DNA of 64,000 nucleotides from Marivivens sp. LCG002 (GTDB lineage Bacteria; Pseudomonadota; Alphaproteobacteria; Rhodobacterales; Rhodobacteraceae). The notes below the pieces were generated by a model. The model ran no database searches and was not told the origin of the DNA. It was given only the letters and a program-made list of their open reading frames with translations. Numbering within the stretch: position 1 is the first letter of the stretch; each line of letters begins with the position of its first letter. The stretch spans positions 2,034,001 through 2,098,000 of the forward strand of contig NZ_CP127165.1 of assembly GCF_030264275.1 (NCBI RefSeq), read 5' to 3'. Below are positions 25,906-34,974 of the stretch, in pieces. A program made the position numbers and the translations under genes.

Positions 25906-26882
25906 GCAACGGACGTTTTACACCTGAAACCACAAGGCTTGATGACGCCGCGCGCGCGGGTTGGCTCTATTATGTCGCCGGCAATACGCAGGACGAAATC
26001 GCTCGCAAGCTCGGGGTTTCGCGGCAATCGGCCCAACGTTTGGTCGCCATGGCGGTGAGCGAAAAGCTCGTAAAGGTGCGTCTCGATCACCCGATCGGTC
26101 GATGCATGGACCTTGCCGGCGCGCTCAAAGAGACGTTCGGGCTCCAATATTGCGAGGTCGTGCCCTCTGATCCGGATGCACCCAACCTCACCACAGGCGT
26201 AGCCATTGCCGCCGCAGCAGAGCTGGAACGGGCACTAAAAACCGACGAAGAGCGGATCATCGCCATGGGCACAGGCCGTGCACTCAAATCGACGGTGGAG
26301 CAACTTCCGCGGATGAACTGCCCCCAGCACCGGATCGTCTCTCGTCTTGGAAACATGATGAGTGACGGATCGGCGACCCCTTACAACGCTACGATCCAGT
26401 TGGCCGAACGTATCGGCGCGAAACAATATCCCTATCCGCTTCCTGTTCTCGCACAGACGAGCGACGAGGTTCAGGTGCTCCACGCCCAAGAGTCCATGCG
26501 CAACACGCTTTCGCTTTGCGCACGAGCAGATCTCACACTCGTCGGTATCGGCAACATCGGAGCAACCGCGCCCGTCTATCAGGACGGCTTCCTAAGCGAA
26601 AAAGAACTCACCGAACTCGAAGCACGCGGCGCGGCGGGCGAGATCACGAGCTGGATTTACGACGACAACGGCGAATTGATGGATTGCAATTTCAACAGCC
26701 GCGTGGCCTCTGCGCGGCTGAACGCGGCAGGGGATCGGCGCATGATTGCGGTTGCCGTAGGCAAGCAAAAAGCACGCGCGATTCTGGCAGCTTTGCGCGG
26801 AAAACTGGTCAACGGATTGATCACCGCAGAGCTTACCGCACAGACGATTCTCGAACTGAACGAGGCACGGAATCGAGGCTAA
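25902..26882 (+). CDS. smoC: SorC/DeoR-type transcriptional regulator of the polyol operon
   Basis: A 326-residue regulator. The N-terminal helix-turn-helix (A-G-N-T-Q-D-E-I-A-R-K-L-G-V-S-R-Q-S-A-Q-R-L) at about residues 25-50 is followed by a sugar-phosphate isomerase-like sensor domain of the SorC family, with a G-I-G-N-I-G motif near 220. The GTG at 25902 overlaps the HAD stop. A terminator and a 146-bp regulatory gap separate it from smoE, in the same orientation. By position it matches SmoC, the polyol-responsive regulator of Rhodobacter; the name rests on synteny. Confidence 0.85.
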   Translation: MSNGRFTPETTRLDDAARAGWLYYVAGNTQDEIARKLGVSRQSAQRLVAMAVSEKLVKVRLDHPIGRCMDLAGALKETFGLQYCEVVPSDPDAPNLTTGVAIAAAAELERALKTDEERIIAMGTGRALKSTVEQLPRMNCPQHRIVSRLGNMMSDGSATPYNATIQLAERIGAKQYPYPLPVLAQTSDEVQVLHAQESMRNTLSLCARADLTLVGIGNIGATAPVYQDGFLSEKELTELEARGAAGEITSWIYDDNGELMDCNFNSRVASARLNAAGDRRMIAVAVGKQKARAILAALRGKLVNGLITAELTAQTILELNEARNRG

Positions 26883-26922
26883 CTTCCTCCCGAACACCCA
26901 ATTGCTGCGCCGCAGCACAAGC

Positions 26923-26958
26923 AAAGGCCCGACGAAAATGTCGGGCCTTTTGGTTTTT
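26923..26958 (+). terminator. Intrinsic terminator after the SorC regulator
   Basis: AAAGGCCCGAC pairs with GTCGGGCCTTT around a six-base loop and is followed by a T-rich tract. It isolates the regulator from the smoEFGK operon. Confidence 0.92.
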
Positions 26959-27024
26959 GAATCTAAACAACCAATTGCAAAACAATAACTTTTCTGGATG
27001 ACGCAGCGCAGCGGAGGACAGGGA

Positions 27025-27054
27025 TTGACAACTTTGCGCAGCTATAGTGAATAT
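27025..27054 (+). promoter_or_regulatory. Candidate promoter of the smoEFGK-smoS-mtlK operon
   Basis: TTGACA (27025-27030) and GAATAT (27049-27054) are separated by 18 bp, a near-consensus housekeeping promoter about 50 bp before smoE. An inverted repeat TTGCCC (27074-27079) / GGGCAA (27086-27091) lies in the leader and could be an operator for the SorC regulator. Confidence 0.5.
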
Positions 27055-27104
27055 ATGCCCACTGACTTAGCAATTGCCCACAAACGGGCAAATGGGAGGA
27101 AACC

Positions 27105-28409
27105 ATGAAAAAGACAGTTCGCGCTCTTCTGGGCGCATCCGCTCTGTGCTCGGTAGCTCTTGCTGCCAACGCCGAGACACTGACCATTGCCACCGTGAAC
27201 AACGGCGACATGATCCGCATGCAGGGCCTGACCGAAGATTTCACCGCAAAGACCGGCCACACCGTCGAGTGGGTTACGCTTGAAGAAAACGTTCTGCGTC
27301 AGCGCGTCACCACCGACATCTCGACCAAGGGCGGCGCTTTCGACATCATGACCATCGGCATGTATGAAACGCCGATCTGGGGCGCAAACGGCTGGCTCGT
27401 CCCGCTGGATGATCTCTCCGAGGAATACAACGTCGCAGACATCCTGCCCGCTATGGCTGGCGGCCTGTCGCACGAAGGCACCCTCTATGCCGCACCGTTC
27501 TACGGTGAATCGTCGATGATCATGTATCGCACCGACCTGATGGAAAAAGCCGGCCTCGAAATGCCCGCCGCTCCGACCTGGTCCTTCATTCGTGAAGCAG
27601 CGGCTGCAATGACCGACCGCGAAAACGAAATCAACGGCATCTGCCTTCGCGGCAAAGCCGGTTGGGGTGAAGGTGGTGCTTTCATCACCGCGATGTCCAA
27701 CTCGTTCGGCGCACGCTGGTTCGACATGGAGTGGAACGCCCAGTTCGACACCAAGCCGTGGAAAGACACCCTCGAGTTCTTCGTCGGCATGATGAACGAA
27801 TCCGGCCCCGCAGGCTATGCCACCAACGGCTTCAACGAGAACCTCTCGCTGTTCCAGCAGGGCAAGTGCGGCATGTGGATCGACGCCACCGTTGCAGCGT
27901 CCTTCGTGACCAACCCCAACGACTCGACCGTTGCTGACTCCGTCGGCTTTGCTCTTGCACCCGACAACGGTCTTGGCAAGCGTTCGAACTGGCTCTGGGC
28001 ATGGGCACTCGCCATCCCCGCAGGCACCCAGAAAGAAGCTGCTGCCAAGCAGTTCATCGAATGGGCAACCTCGACCGACTACATCGAACTCGTTGCTTCG
28101 AAAGAAGGTTGGGCAAACGTTCCCCCGGGTGCACGCACCTCGCTCTACGAGAACCCCGAATACATGAAGGTTCCGTTCGCGCAGATGACCCTCGACTCGA
28201 TCCTTTCGGCTAACCCGAACGACTCGACCGTTGAGCCCTCGCCCTACGTCGGCGTTCAGTTCGCAGCAATTCCCGAATTCGCTGGCATTGCCACCGAAGT
28301 CAGCCAGGAATTCTCGGCCGTCTACGCCGGTCAGCAGTCGATTGATGAAGCTCTTGCCAAGGCACAGGCCATCACCAACGACGCAATGGAAGCTGCCGGT
28401 TACCGCTAA
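27105..28409 (+). CDS. smoE: Sorbitol/mannitol ABC transporter, substrate-binding protein
   Basis: A 434-residue extracellular sugar-binding protein (cluster 1 type) with a signal peptide ending at about A-N-A/E (residues 1-22). It corresponds to SmoE of Rhodobacter sphaeroides by neighbours and length. An AGGAGG-like GGGAGG precedes the ATG. Codon use is rich in GCT, GGT and GTT, as expected for a highly expressed binding protein. It captures sorbitol/mannitol-type polyols in the periplasm for SmoFGK. Confidence 0.93.
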   Translation: MKKTVRALLGASALCSVALAANAETLTIATVNNGDMIRMQGLTEDFTAKTGHTVEWVTLEENVLRQRVTTDISTKGGAFDIMTIGMYETPIWGANGWLVPLDDLSEEYNVADILPAMAGGLSHEGTLYAAPFYGESSMIMYRTDLMEKAGLEMPAAPTWSFIREAAAAMTDRENEINGICLRGKAGWGEGGAFITAMSNSFGARWFDMEWNAQFDTKPWKDTLEFFVGMMNESGPAGYATNGFNENLSLFQQGKCGMWIDATVAASFVTNPNDSTVADSVGFALAPDNGLGKRSNWLWAWALAIPAGTQKEAAAKQFIEWATSTDYIELVASKEGWANVPPGARTSLYENPEYMKVPFAQMTLDSILSANPNDSTVEPSPYVGVQFAAIPEFAGIATEVSQEFSAVYAGQQSIDEALAKAQAITNDAMEAAGYR

Positions 28410-28422
28410 GCTCCTCCCGATC

Positions 28423-28448
28423 AAAGGGCGGCCCCAGGGTCGCCCTTT
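28423..28448 (+). terminator. Hairpin between smoE and smoF
   Basis: AAAGGGCG pairs with CGCCCTTT across a ten-base loop, without a T-tract. It probably stabilises the smoE transcript or gives partial termination, lowering permease expression relative to the binding protein. Confidence 0.6.
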
Positions 28449-28527
28449 GGCACCACTGCATTTTGCTCCAAAAAATCGCTCAATTTGTTAGGGTGGTGTC
28501 TCCGCTGCCAACAGAGGAATTGCGTCC

Positions 28528-29394
28528 ATGGCAACACAACACTCCAGATCAGCAGCGCGCATCATGATGGCCCCCGCCGTCGTTTTGCTTTTGGGATGGA
28601 TGCTCGTCCCGCTGATCATGACCCTTTACTTTTCGTTCAAGAAGTATCTGCCGCTTCGTGGCGGCGACCTTGGATGGGTCGGCTTCGACAACTACGTCAG
28701 CTTCGTCACCAGCAGTTCCTTCTGGCCGAGCGTTTACACCACTTTGATCATCGTCGGCGGCGTTCTTGCCATCACGGTTGTTTTGGGTGTGCTCCTCGCC
28801 TTGCTTCTCGACCGCCCGATGTGGGGCCAAGGGATCGTGCGTATCCTTGTGATTGCGCCGTTCTTTGTGATGCCGACCGTTTCGGCGCTAGTCTGGAAGA
28901 ACATGTTCATGGACCCGATCAACGGTCTCTTCGCGCACCTCTGGAAGGCTTTCGGCGCACAGCCCGTCGAATGGATGTCCCAGGCCTCGCTGACCTCGAT
29001 CATCATCATTGTCAGCTGGCAATGGCTCCCCTTTGCGACGCTGATCCTTCTGACCGCGATCCAGTCGCTTGACGGCGAGCAGCTCGAGGCTTCTGAGATG
29101 GATGGCGCGCCTGCGCTCAAGCGATTCTGGTATATCATCCTTCCGCATCTGAGCCGCGCGATCACCGTCGTGATCCTGATCCAGACGATTTTCCTTCTGT
29201 CGGTCTTTGCGGAGATTTTCGTGACCACCGGCGGTGCATTCGGCACCAAGACACTCTCCTACCTGATCTTCCAGCGTGTTCTGGAGAGCCAGAACATCGG
29301 CCTTGGATCTGCGGGCGGCGTCTATGCCATCATCCTTGCCAACATCGTTGCGATCTTCCTGATGCGCATCGTCGGCAAAAATCTCGATAACTAA
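28528..29394 (+). CDS. smoF: Sorbitol/mannitol ABC transporter permease
   Basis: A 288-residue MalF-type permease with six hydrophobic segments. The EAA loop is near residue 190 (E-A-S-E-M-D-G-A-P-A-L-K-R-F-W). It is the second gene of smoEFGK and is followed by smoG 12 bp downstream. It forms half of the polyol channel. Confidence 0.92.
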   Translation: MATQHSRSAARIMMAPAVVLLLGWMLVPLIMTLYFSFKKYLPLRGGDLGWVGFDNYVSFVTSSSFWPSVYTTLIIVGGVLAITVVLGVLLALLLDRPMWGQGIVRILVIAPFFVMPTVSALVWKNMFMDPINGLFAHLWKAFGAQPVEWMSQASLTSIIIIVSWQWLPFATLILLTAIQSLDGEQLEASEMDGAPALKRFWYIILPHLSRAITVVILIQTIFLLSVFAEIFVTTGGAFGTKTLSYLIFQRVLESQNIGLGSAGGVYAIILANIVAIFLMRIVGKNLDN

Positions 29395-29406
29395 GGGGGA
29401 ACGATC

Positions 29407-30237
29407 ATGGCTCGCGCTGTTACCAACCGCACCAAAGCGATCAACACCGCCCTCGCATGGGCTGTCGGTCTCCTGATCTTTTTCCCGATCCTGTGGACCA
29501 TTCTCACCAGCTTCAAGACCGAGGGCGAGGCGATCGCCTCCCCCCCCGTCTTTCTCTTCTTTGACTGGACGCTGGAGAATTATTCCATCGTTCAGGAACG
29601 CTCGGACTACATGCGCTTTTTGACCAACTCGGTGATCATCGCCTGTGGTTCCACTCTCTTGGGGATCATCATCGCGGTTCCCGCCGCGTGGTCGATGGCC
29701 TTCGTGCCGTCCAAGCGCACCAAGGACATCCTGATGTGGATGCTCTCGACCAAGATGCTTCCGGCAGTGGGCGTTCTCTACCCGATCTATCTGATGTTCA
29801 TCAAACTCGGCCTTCTCGACAGCCGCCTCGGCCTTGTGGTCGTCCTGATGCTCATCAACCTGCCGATCATCATCTGGATGCTCTACACCTACTTCAAGGA
29901 AATCCCCGGCGAGATCCTCGAAGCGGCCCGTATGGACGGAGCGTCCTTGCGCGAAGAGATCATCTATATCCTCACTCCGATGGCCGTGCCCGGCATTGCT
30001 TCGACAATCCTGCTCAACATCATTCTGGCATGGAACGAAGCCTTCTGGACGCTCAATCTCACGGCCGCAAAGGCAGCTCCTCTGACCGCCTTTATCGCCA
30101 GCTACTCAAGCCCCGAGGGCCTCTTTTACGCCAAGCTCTCGGCCGCCTCGACGATGGCAATCGCTCCGATCCTCATCATGGGTTGGTTCAGCCAGAAACA
30201 ACTTGTCCGCGGCCTCACCTTTGGCGCAGTGAAATAA
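29407..30237 (+). CDS. smoG: Sorbitol/mannitol ABC transporter permease
   Basis: A 276-residue MalG-type permease with six hydrophobic segments. The EAA loop E-A-A-R-M-D-G-A-S-L-R-E-E lies near residue 174. It pairs with SmoF in the membrane. It is separated from smoK by only 12 bp. Confidence 0.92.
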   Translation: MARAVTNRTKAINTALAWAVGLLIFFPILWTILTSFKTEGEAIASPPVFLFFDWTLENYSIVQERSDYMRFLTNSVIIACGSTLLGIIIAVPAAWSMAFVPSKRTKDILMWMLSTKMLPAVGVLYPIYLMFIKLGLLDSRLGLVVVLMLINLPIIIWMLYTYFKEIPGEILEAARMDGASLREEIIYILTPMAVPGIASTILLNIILAWNEAFWTLNLTAAKAAPLTAFIASYSSPEGLFYAKLSAASTMAIAPILIMGWFSQKQLVRGLTFGAVK

Positions 30238-30249
30238 GGAAAGACTGAA

Positions 30250-31254
30250 ATGGGACGCATTACTCTTGATAAGGTGGCCAAGCGCTTCGGCGATGTAGAA
30301 GTCATCCCTCCCCTTGATCTGACTATCGAAGACGGCGAGTTCGTTGTCTTTGTCGGCCCTTCGGGTTGCGGTAAATCCACCCTTCTGCGGCTTATTGCGG
30401 GCCTTGAGGATGTCTCGGGCGGCCAGATCCGCATCGACAGCAAGGATGCAACCGATCTGCCCCCCGCCAAGCGCGGCCTTGCCATGGTGTTCCAGTCCTA
30501 TGCGCTCTACCCGCATATGTCGGTGCGCAAGAACATCGCCTTCCCGCTCAAGATGGCAAAGATGGATCAGGCCGAGATCGAAAAGCGCGTCGAGAATGCC
30601 GCTTCGGTCCTGAACCTGACCAACTACCTTGACCGTCGTCCGGGCCAGCTTTCGGGCGGCCAGCGCCAGCGCGTCGCAATCGGCCGCGCGATCGTGCGCG
30701 AGCCTTCGGCCTTCCTCTTCGACGAACCGCTCTCGAACCTCGACGCGGCGCTTCGCGTCGGCATGCGCATGGAAATTTCCGAGCTTCACAAGAAACTCGC
30801 GACAACCATGATCTATGTGACCCACGATCAGGTCGAAGCCATGACCATGGCCGACAAGATCGTCGTTCTTCAGGCAGGTGTGATCGAACAGGTGGGTAGC
30901 CCGCTCGAACTCTACCGTGCGCCGCGCAACAAATTCGTTGCCGGCTTCATCGGCTCGCCCAAGATGAACTTTATCGAAGGGGAACTGGCCAAGAAGCACG
31001 GCGCAGAAACCATCGGTATCCGCCCCGAGCATATCGCTGCCTCTGCCACCGATGGTGCGTGGAAGGGCGTGGTCGGCGTCTCCGAGCACCTTGGATCGGA
31101 CACCTTCCTCCACGTGCATGGAACAGGTCTTGCCGACACCATCACCGTGCGCGTGGGCGGCGAGTTCGACCTTCATCACGGCGACACGGTTTATCTGACG
31201 CCTGAAGAGGACAAGATCCACCGCTTCGACGCAAAAGGACTTCGCATCGAATGA
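30250..31254 (+). CDS. smoK: Polyol ABC transporter ATP-binding protein
   Basis: A 334-residue MalK-type ATPase. Walker [10 protein letters not shown] is near residue 37, the signature L-S-G-G-Q-R-Q-R near 134, Walker B near 154 with D-E-P-L-S-N-L-D, and the H-loop V-T-H-D-Q near 190. The C-terminal TOBE/OB regulatory region is present. It overlaps smoS by 4 bp. Confidence 0.94.
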   Translation: MGRITLDKVAKRFGDVEVIPPLDLTIEDGEFVVFVGPSGCGKSTLLRLIAGLEDVSGGQIRIDSKDATDLPPAKRGLAMVFQSYALYPHMSVRKNIAFPLKMAKMDQAEIEKRVENAASVLNLTNYLDRRPGQLSGGQRQRVAIGRAIVREPSAFLFDEPLSNLDAALRVGMRMEISELHKKLATTMIYVTHDQVEAMTMADKIVVLQAGVIEQVGSPLELYRAPRNKFVAGFIGSPKMNFIEGELAKKHGAETIGIRPEHIAASATDGAWKGVVGVSEHLGSDTFLHVHGTGLADTITVRVGGEFDLHHGDTVYLTPEEDKIHRFDAKGLRIE

Positions 31255-32024
31255 CCCGACTGAGCGGCAAAACGGCGCTGATCACAGGCGCGGCACGCGG
31301 GATCGGACTCGCCTTCGCCAAGGCCTATGTGGCCGAAGGCGCGCGGGTTGCGATTGCCGACATCAATCTCGAGGCGGCAGAGCGTGCCGCCGCCGAGATC
31401 GGCCAAGCGGCGATGGCTGTGCATTGTGATGTCACGAACAAGGCAAGCATCGAACAGGCCGTCGCCCAAGTCGAAAGCACCTTTGGCGGCATTGATATTC
31501 TCGTCAACAACGCCGCCCTCTTTACCGCCGCGCCGATCGTCGAGATTTCGGAAGCCGATTATCACAAGATCTTCGGCGTCAATGTCTACGGAACGCTTTT
31601 CATGCTTCAGGCTGTGGCCAAGAGCATGATCGCGCGCGGCAAGGGCGGGAAGATCATCAATATGGCGTCTCAGGCGGGTCGTCGCGGTGAAAGCCTTGTC
31701 GCGGTCTATTGTGCGACCAAGGCCGCCGTCATCAGCCTCACCCAATCTGCGGGCCTGAACCTAATCAAACACGGCATCAATGTGAATGCGATCGCACCGG
31801 GTGTGGTCGACGGTGAACATTGGGACGGCGTGGACAGCTTTTTCGCAAAATACGAAGGCCTCGCCCCCGGCGAGAAGAAACTACAGGTGGGACTCTCGGT
31901 GCCCTACGGCCGTATGGGCCGCCCCGAGGATCTCACTGGAATGGCAATTTTCCTAGCAAGCAAAGACGCCGATTACGTGGTCGCCCAGACCTATAACGTG
32001 GACGGCGGGAATTGGATGAGCTGA
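31251..32024 (+). CDS. smoS: Sorbitol (L-iditol 2-) dehydrogenase, SDR family
   Basis: A 257-residue short-chain dehydrogenase that oxidises sorbitol to fructose with NAD+. The cofactor motif T-G-A-A-R-G-I-G is at residues 12-19, N-N-A-A near 86, the catalytic Y-C-A-T-K near 153 and the C-terminal V-D-G-G-N-W-M-S matches SmoS. The sequence is strongly reminiscent of the structurally studied Rhodobacter sphaeroides sorbitol dehydrogenase. It overlaps smoK by 4 bp and shares one base with the mtlK start. Confidence 0.94.
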   Translation: MTRLSGKTALITGAARGIGLAFAKAYVAEGARVAIADINLEAAERAAAEIGQAAMAVHCDVTNKASIEQAVAQVESTFGGIDILVNNAALFTAAPIVEISEADYHKIFGVNVYGTLFMLQAVAKSMIARGKGGKIINMASQAGRRGESLVAVYCATKAAVISLTQSAGLNLIKHGINVNAIAPGVVDGEHWDGVDSFFAKYEGLAPGEKKLQVGLSVPYGRMGRPEDLTGMAIFLASKDADYVVAQTYNVDGGNWMS

Positions 32025-33493
32025 TGGCACAGAAACTGAACTCTGCCCTTTTGGACAAACTCCCCGAAACCATCGGTGTGCCGACCTATGATCGTAGCGC
32101 TCTGACGGCGTCGATCCTCCATGTCGGGGTCGGAAACTTCCATCGCGCCCATATGGCTGTCTATCTCGACAAGCTCTTTGCCCTTGGCGAAAGCCATGAT
32201 TGGGCCATCTGCGGCGCAGGCGTGCGCGGCGGGGATGCAGTGATGCGCGAACGCCTGATGGAGCAGGATCTGTTGACCACTGTGGTCGAACTTGACCCCT
32301 CTGGCCTCACGGCGCGCGTCACGGGTTCGATGACCGAATTCCTGCCAGTCGATCCGAACGCGCTCATCGAGCGCATGGCCTCTCCCGTGACAAAGATCGT
32401 CTCAACGACGATCACCGAAGGCGGTTATTACGTAAACGCTCTCACCAACGGATTTGATGCGGCACATCCCGATATGGTCGCGGATGCTGCACATGCGGAC
32501 GCCCCCAAAACCGTTTTCGGGATGGTGATCAAAGCGCTGCGCCTTCGTCGGAATAACGGGCTCGAACCGTTTACCTTCATGTCCTGCGACAACCTTCCTG
32601 AAAACGGGCATGTAGCGAAACAGACGGTTGTCGGCCTCGCCCGCTTGTCGGACCCCGCTTTCGCGGACTGGATCGCTGCGAATGTCGCTTTCCCCAATTC
32701 CATGGTGGACTGCATCACGCCCGCAACTTCGGACCGCGAACGCGAGATGGTCAAAGACAAATTCGGGATCGTCGATACGGCGCCCGTCGCCTGCGAGCCG
32801 TTCCGTCAATGGGTGCTTGAAGACAACTTCCCGACGGGCCGCCCTGCCCTTGAAAAGGTCGGTGCCGAATTCGTCGCGGATGTCGCGAAATACGAGCTTA
32901 TGAAGCTACGCATTCTCAATGGTGGCCACGCCGCGATTGCCTATCCATCCGCCCTCATCGGTCATCACTTTGTGCACGACGCGATGGCGGACCCGCTGAT
33001 CCGCGATTGGCTCGACACGCTGGAGCGCCGCGAAATCATGCCGACGCTCGAACCGATCGAGGGCGTCGATTATGATGCCTATCGCGAAAAGATCATCGAG
33101 CGCTTCTCGAACCCAGAGGTAGGCGACACGATTCCGCGCCTTTGCCTTGACGGCTCGAACCGCCAGCCGAAGTTCATTCTCCCCACGGCACGCGATGCGC
33201 TGGCCAAGGGGCTCGCCGTCGAGGGTCTTGCTCTCGAAGTTGCGCTCTGGTGCCGCTATTGCGCAGGCACCGACGAGGCAGGCAATGCAATTGCGCCGAA
33301 TGACGACAATCACGAAGAACTCAAGCGTCGCGCCCTTGAAGCCAAAGAGCGCCCGAGCGCCTTCCTTGAGAACAAGTCGGTTTTCGGTGACCTTGCCGAA
33401 AACACGGTCTTTGCCGATGCCTTTGCCGAAAAGATCACCGCGCTTTGGGCGGATGGTGTGAAAAAGGTCCTCTCCGACTATATCGGAGCCTAA
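32024..33493 (+). CDS. mtlK: Mannitol 2-dehydrogenase
   Basis: A 489-residue polyol-specific long-chain dehydrogenase that oxidises mannitol to fructose. The N-terminal NAD-binding G-V-G-N-F-H-R-A-H is near residue 30. The catalytic K-x-R-x-x-N-x-x-H segment (K-L-R-I-L-N-G-G-H) lies near 290. The ATG at 32024 overlaps the smoS stop (TGATG). It is the last gene of the operon and is followed by a terminator. The fructose produced must be phosphorylated by a kinase not present in the window. Confidence 0.95.
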   Translation: MAQKLNSALLDKLPETIGVPTYDRSALTASILHVGVGNFHRAHMAVYLDKLFALGESHDWAICGAGVRGGDAVMRERLMEQDLLTTVVELDPSGLTARVTGSMTEFLPVDPNALIERMASPVTKIVSTTITEGGYYVNALTNGFDAAHPDMVADAAHADAPKTVFGMVIKALRLRRNNGLEPFTFMSCDNLPENGHVAKQTVVGLARLSDPAFADWIAANVAFPNSMVDCITPATSDREREMVKDKFGIVDTAPVACEPFRQWVLEDNFPTGRPALEKVGAEFVADVAKYELMKLRILNGGHAAIAYPSALIGHHFVHDAMADPLIRDWLDTLERREIMPTLEPIEGVDYDAYREKIIERFSNPEVGDTIPRLCLDGSNRQPKFILPTARDALAKGLAVEGLALEVALWCRYCAGTDEAGNAIAPNDDNHEELKRRALEAKERPSAFLENKSVFGDLAENTVFADAFAEKITALWADGVKKVLSDYIGA

Positions 33494-33496
33494 ATC

Positions 33497-33524
33497 AAAA
33501 AGGCGGCCCACAAGGCCGCCTTTT
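33497..33524. terminator. Bidirectional terminator between mtlK and an LprI-like gene
   Basis: AAAAAGGCGGCC pairs with GGCCGCCTTTT around a CACAA loop and has T-runs on both strands, serving the convergent genes. Confidence 0.9.
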
Positions 33525-33542
33525 CCGTTCTGGGACAGTTAC

Positions 33543-33938
33543 TTACTGAACCAAAGACAAAAGCGTTTCGATGCGTTCTCGACCCAGTTCCACGCGGCAG
33601 GAGGCAATTCCGATGCCCGTGCCCGAACCACCGCCGAATGTTGCTCCGACATAGTCGCAATGACTATCCCTGAAAGCCAACCAAGCCGCTTGCGACGCTT
33701 CGAGCGCTGGGGCCGCCTCTTCTCGTTCAGTGGCATCATCAAGTGCCTTGGCGGACTCCATCGCAAAACCAAGCGCGACCTCGAGCGTTTGATCCACAGT
33801 GGCCAACATCTCGTTCACGCAGGCCCCGATCTCGACTTGGCTGGACGCATTCATGCTGCATTCGAACGAGGCGTCGGCCAGCACCGCCGTTGGCCCGACC
33901 ATGCATCCGGCGACAAAACCCAAAAGACCCTTACGCAT
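33543..33938 (-). CDS. LprI/DUF1311-like secreted protein A
   Basis: A 131-residue exported protein with a signal peptide ending near A-L-A (about residue 21). The mature part contains the DUF1311/LprI pattern: a central W-L-A-F-R-D-S-H-C-D motif near 90 and four cysteines (F-E-C, G-A-C, H-C-D, S-C-R) likely to form disulfides. In mycobacteria LprI inhibits lysozyme; in proteobacteria the role is undefined. It is divergent from a related gene at 34073. Confidence 0.8.
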   Translation of the reverse strand: MRKGLLGFVAGCMVGPTAVLADASFECSMNASSQVEIGACVNEMLATVDQTLEVALGFAMESAKALDDATEREEAAPALEASQAAWLAFRDSHCDYVGATFGGGSGTGIGIASCRVELGRERIETLLSLVQ

Positions 33939-34072
33939 CGCATAACCCTTTCAAAACTCTACGCAGTCCAGTCTATCCTGCGCGGAAAGGTTTCATAGTC
34001 ATAGAAATGCTTTCCCATCGCAAAAAATTTGGGACAGACTTCCACACGCGTATCGGTTTGATTGGAGTGCCC

Positions 34073-34774
34073 ATGTCCCTCGTCTCTGTCCAAAAGACTT
34101 CGATTATGATCATGTGCTGCCTTGCTTCATCCGTATCGGCAGCAAGCTTTGATTGCGGCAAAGCTTCGACACCCACCGAAACGACGATCTGTTACGATGC
34201 CGAACTCTCTGCGATGGACGATCTTATGGGGGAAACCTACAAACGTTCGTTCGAGACCGCCGGATGGATGACAGGGACCCAGATCAAGGAAAGCCAGAAA
34301 GAATGGCTCTCCTTGCGGAACGCCTGTGGTGATGATCCCGACTGCATCTATGGCGCTTATGCCGACAGGATCAGCGCGCTTGCCGAAAGCGTCGCCAAAT
34401 TCGATGCACAGACCTCTGAAACCTCTTTCATCTATTTGGGTGAGCCGACCGGCGGAACCTGTAGCGAAGGCACCCTCAGCGACTTTGGACAATGCGTCGA
34501 ATTCTTCCCGGGCGGTGCAAGCTTTCGAGGTTTCGGCACTTTGGGGAAAATGGCCTTTTCCTATTTCTACGTTGGAGCGAACGGGCACATGTGCTCTGCC
34601 AGTGGCGTCGCCCGAAAGAACGGAACCACTTGGGACTATGTCGATGCGGACTCGGCCTGTCGCCTCTCGATAGAAATCGGTGCGGACGGCATCGCGCTCA
34701 ACCCGACAGAAGACTGTAATTATTACTGTGGAATGCGCGCGCAGGGCGCAATGAGCGAAGTCATCAAGTTCTAG
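34073..34774 (+). CDS. LprI/DUF1311-like secreted protein B
   Basis: A 233-residue exported protein. The signal peptide ends near S-A-A, and residues 24-100 hold an LprI-type domain with C-G-K near 26, E-T-T-I-C near 37, a Q-K-E-W-L-S-L-R-N-A-C motif near 73 and D-C-I-Y near 88. The C-terminal 120 residues, which contain more cysteines, form an extra domain not recognised. The ATG at 34073 is preceded by GGAG; the frame is open much further upstream but the earlier region has no hydrophobic signal. It is paired head-to-head with protein A. Confidence 0.75.
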   Translation: MSLVSVQKTSIMIMCCLASSVSAASFDCGKASTPTETTICYDAELSAMDDLMGETYKRSFETAGWMTGTQIKESQKEWLSLRNACGDDPDCIYGAYADRISALAESVAKFDAQTSETSFIYLGEPTGGTCSEGTLSDFGQCVEFFPGGASFRGFGTLGKMAFSYFYVGANGHMCSASGVARKNGTTWDYVDADSACRLSIEIGADGIALNPTEDCNYYCGMRAQGAMSEVIKF

Positions 34775-34827
34775 ACAGGGCGGCCCGCCCTTTGGAGGGA
34801 GCGGCACACACCGAAAGTCGGGAACCA

Positions 34828-34914
34828 TGGTGCGGGCGGTGGGACTCGAACCCACACGGGGCTACGCCCCAACAGATTTTAAGTCTGGTATGTCTACCAT
34901 TCCATCACGCCCGC
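34828..34914 (-). tRNA. tRNA-Leu (anticodon UAA)
   Basis: Read on the minus strand, a 7-bp acceptor stem (GCGGGCG/CGCCCGC) closes a class II tRNA with a long variable arm (GGGGC/GCCCC pairing), the anticodon loop CTTAAAA giving UAA, the T-loop GTTCGAGTC and an encoded CCA end at 34828-34830. The D-arm begins TGGAATGGTAGACA as in leucine tRNAs. Confidence 0.95.
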
Positions 34915-34974
34915 GCCGATGGTGCGTTCTCCATACTCGCCCTTGTGAAGCAGGGCAATTACCTTGGCGCATTT

